A stretch of 54,585 nucleotides of DNA, taken from Brochothrix campestris FSL F6-1037. Its GTDB lineage: Bacteria > Bacillota > Bacilli > Lactobacillales > Listeriaceae. The notes below the pieces were generated by a model. That model was not told the DNA's origin, ran no database searches, and saw nothing but the letters and a program-made list of their open reading frames with translations. Positions within the stretch are counted from its first letter, which is position 1. Every line of letters starts with the position of its first letter. Shown here in pieces: positions 53,785 through 54,585 of this stretch. The position numbers and the translations under genes are program-made. The stretch spans positions 1 to 54,585 of the forward strand of contig NZ_AODH01000021.1 of the NCBI RefSeq assembly GCF_000525915.1. The letters run 5' to 3'.

Positions 53785-54218
53785 TTATTAGGGAAATGCA
53801 AAAGACTGATGCGCTACAATTACGCCTGTTGTTTAATAAGGTTAGGAAGGAATGTTTTTCTTGGGAACGAAAGGAGTATCATATTATGGAATTTGATCAG
53901 CAAACGATTGATGAAGCGATTTATGTCTGCGAAAAGAGAGGTCGAATTATTGGTTTTATTAGTGTTTATTTGCCAGATAAGTTTGTTCATCACCTGTATG
54001 TTGATCAAGTAGAAAAAGGTCGTGGCGTCGGTCGTGCGTTACTACAAACAGTGATTGATCTAATTGATGAGCCAATAAGTTTAAAATGTGTGTGTCAAAA
54101 TGAAACGGCATTGCGATTTTATAAGCAATTAGGCTGGAAGTCGGTTAGTATAGGGCATGATGAATCTTCGTATTGCTTGTTAAAGTATTTTAAAAACACC
54201 TTGACCGAAGAAAGGTGA
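53781..54218 (+). CDS. GNAT-family N-acetyltransferase
   Basis: A 145-residue acetyltransferase of the Gcn5 fold. The acetyl-CoA-binding motif A is FVHHLYVDQVEKGRGVGRALL, with the R/Q-x-x-G-x-G/A pattern in KGRGVG, and the C-terminal motif B is CQNETALRFYKQLGWKSV. The substrate is unknown. The start codon overlaps the upstream gene by four bases, so translation is coupled. The first rrn promoter overlaps its last codons. Confidence 0.9.
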   Translation: MIIREMQKTDALQLRLLFNKVRKECFSWERKEYHIMEFDQQTIDEAIYVCEKRGRIIGFISVYLPDKFVHHLYVDQVEKGRGVGRALLQTVIDLIDEPISLKCVCQNETALRFYKQLGWKSVSIGHDESSYCLLKYFKNTLTEER

Positions 54219-54229
54219 CGTGGTATTAT
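54201..54229 (+). promoter_or_regulatory. rrn promoter P1
   Basis: TTGACC (54201-54206), 17-bp spacer and TATTAT (54224-54229). The -35 element lies inside the last codons of the acetyltransferase gene. Confidence 0.6.
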
Positions 54230-54286
54230 TAGGAAGTTGTCAAAAAGAACACAGCGATGTGAACAAAATGATAACGAAAAAAGATG

Positions 54287-54315
54287 TTGACGCAAGTTAA
54301 TAGACATGCTATACT
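54287..54315 (+). promoter_or_regulatory. rrn promoter P2
   Basis: TTGACG (54287-54292), 17-bp spacer and TATACT (54310-54315), 86 bp after P1; tandem promoters are usual for rRNA operons. Confidence 0.88.
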
Positions 54316-54319
54316 AAAG

Positions 54320-54493
54320 TAGTTGTCAGCGAGAGCCGATAACGATTGACCTTTGAAAACTGAACGAACAAAAAAGATGTTATATGGTTAAACTCTTAGG
54401 AGTTTAACCAATTAATTTCGTAACGACAACAAGTAATAAATTTTTAGCTAGCGAACTAGTTAAGGATCATTTGACGGTTTAAACACCGTTACT
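54320..54493 (+). other. 16S rRNA leader with antitermination and processing elements
   Basis: Contains the common Firmicutes leader segment GACCTTTGAAAACTGAAC and a perfect hairpin GGTTAAACTC / GAGTTTAACC (54386-54409). The boxA-like and pre-16S processing roles are inferred from position. Confidence 0.6.
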
Positions 54494-54585
54494 TTTTAAC
54501 GAGAGTTTGATCCTGGCTCAGGACGAACGCTGGCGGCGTGCCTAATACATGCAAGTCGAACGAACGGATAAGGAGCTTGCTCCTT
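54494..54585 (+). rRNA. 16S ribosomal RNA, 5' end (runs out of the window)
   Basis: GAGAGTTTGATCCTGGCTCA and the following GGACGAACGCTGGCGGCG are the universal 5' start. About 92 nt are present, ending in the V1 loop (GGATAAGGAGCTTGCTCCTT). The exact mature end is estimated from the B. subtilis alignment. Confidence 0.97.

Overview
The window is low-GC Firmicutes DNA. It most likely comes from the Listeriaceae, with Brochothrix as my best guess. Three things point there: the order rpsD / fRMsr / ezrA-nifS-thiI / tpx / ytxK-ackA / usp that I know from Listeria, the Bacillus/Listeria order cshA-ydbST-acpS-alr-mazF-rsb-sigB-tex-sprT-tRNAs, and a GW-repeat autolysin. The genus is inferred; only the first ~90 nt of a 16S gene are present.

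Layout. 1-507: decayed ISL3-family element interrupted by a GC-rich structured repeat. 0.5-12.1 kb: housekeeping block (ribosomal protein S4, methionine sulfoxide reductase, EzrA, sulfur transfer for tRNA thiolation, thiol peroxidase, DNA repair methyltransferase, acetate kinase, universal stress protein, proline synthesis). 12.2-16.7 kb: Bce-type peptide-resistance module (ABC transporter plus two-component system). 16.8-18.8 kb: alcohol dehydrogenase with a LysR regulator. 19-23.8 kb: DEAD-box helicase, murF, cshA. 23.9-33.6 kb: ydbST-acpS-alr-mazF, a reduced sigma-B module (rsbT, U, V, W, sigB), tex and sprT. 33.7-34.4 kb: six tRNAs. 34.5-38.2 kb: paired fluoride channels and two amino-acid permeases. 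38.5-43.1 kb: dbpA, ydiK, ydiL, groES-groEL under CIRCE. 43.3-48 kb: PerR-box iron-efflux ATPase, old yellow enzyme, glycerol-3-phosphate transporter. 48.2-51.3 kb: nine-module GW amidase. 51.4-54.2 kb: small acidic protein, YyaL-like protein, acetyltransferase. 54.2 kb to the end: tandem rrn promoters, leader and 16S start.

Main points. (1) The sigma-B operon lacks mazE, rsbR, rsbS and rsbX, and its RsbT has lost the glycine-rich ATP lid; the upstream stressosome seems to be gone while the RsbU-V-W-SigB core remains. (2) Two strong sigma-B-type promoters precede a 44-aa unknown protein and usp. (3) A structured element ending in a terminator occurs twice (38.3 and 43.2 kb), with pairing-preserving differences; I do not recognise it. 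(4) A perfect PerR box is followed by an intrinsic terminator before the iron-efflux gene. (5) At least ten frameshifts, each an extra base in a run of 7-9 A or T, split bceB, bceS, ydbT, acpS, rsbU, groEL and the autolysin. groEL is essential, so sequencing error is the likeliest cause, and I annotate these genes as single reading units.
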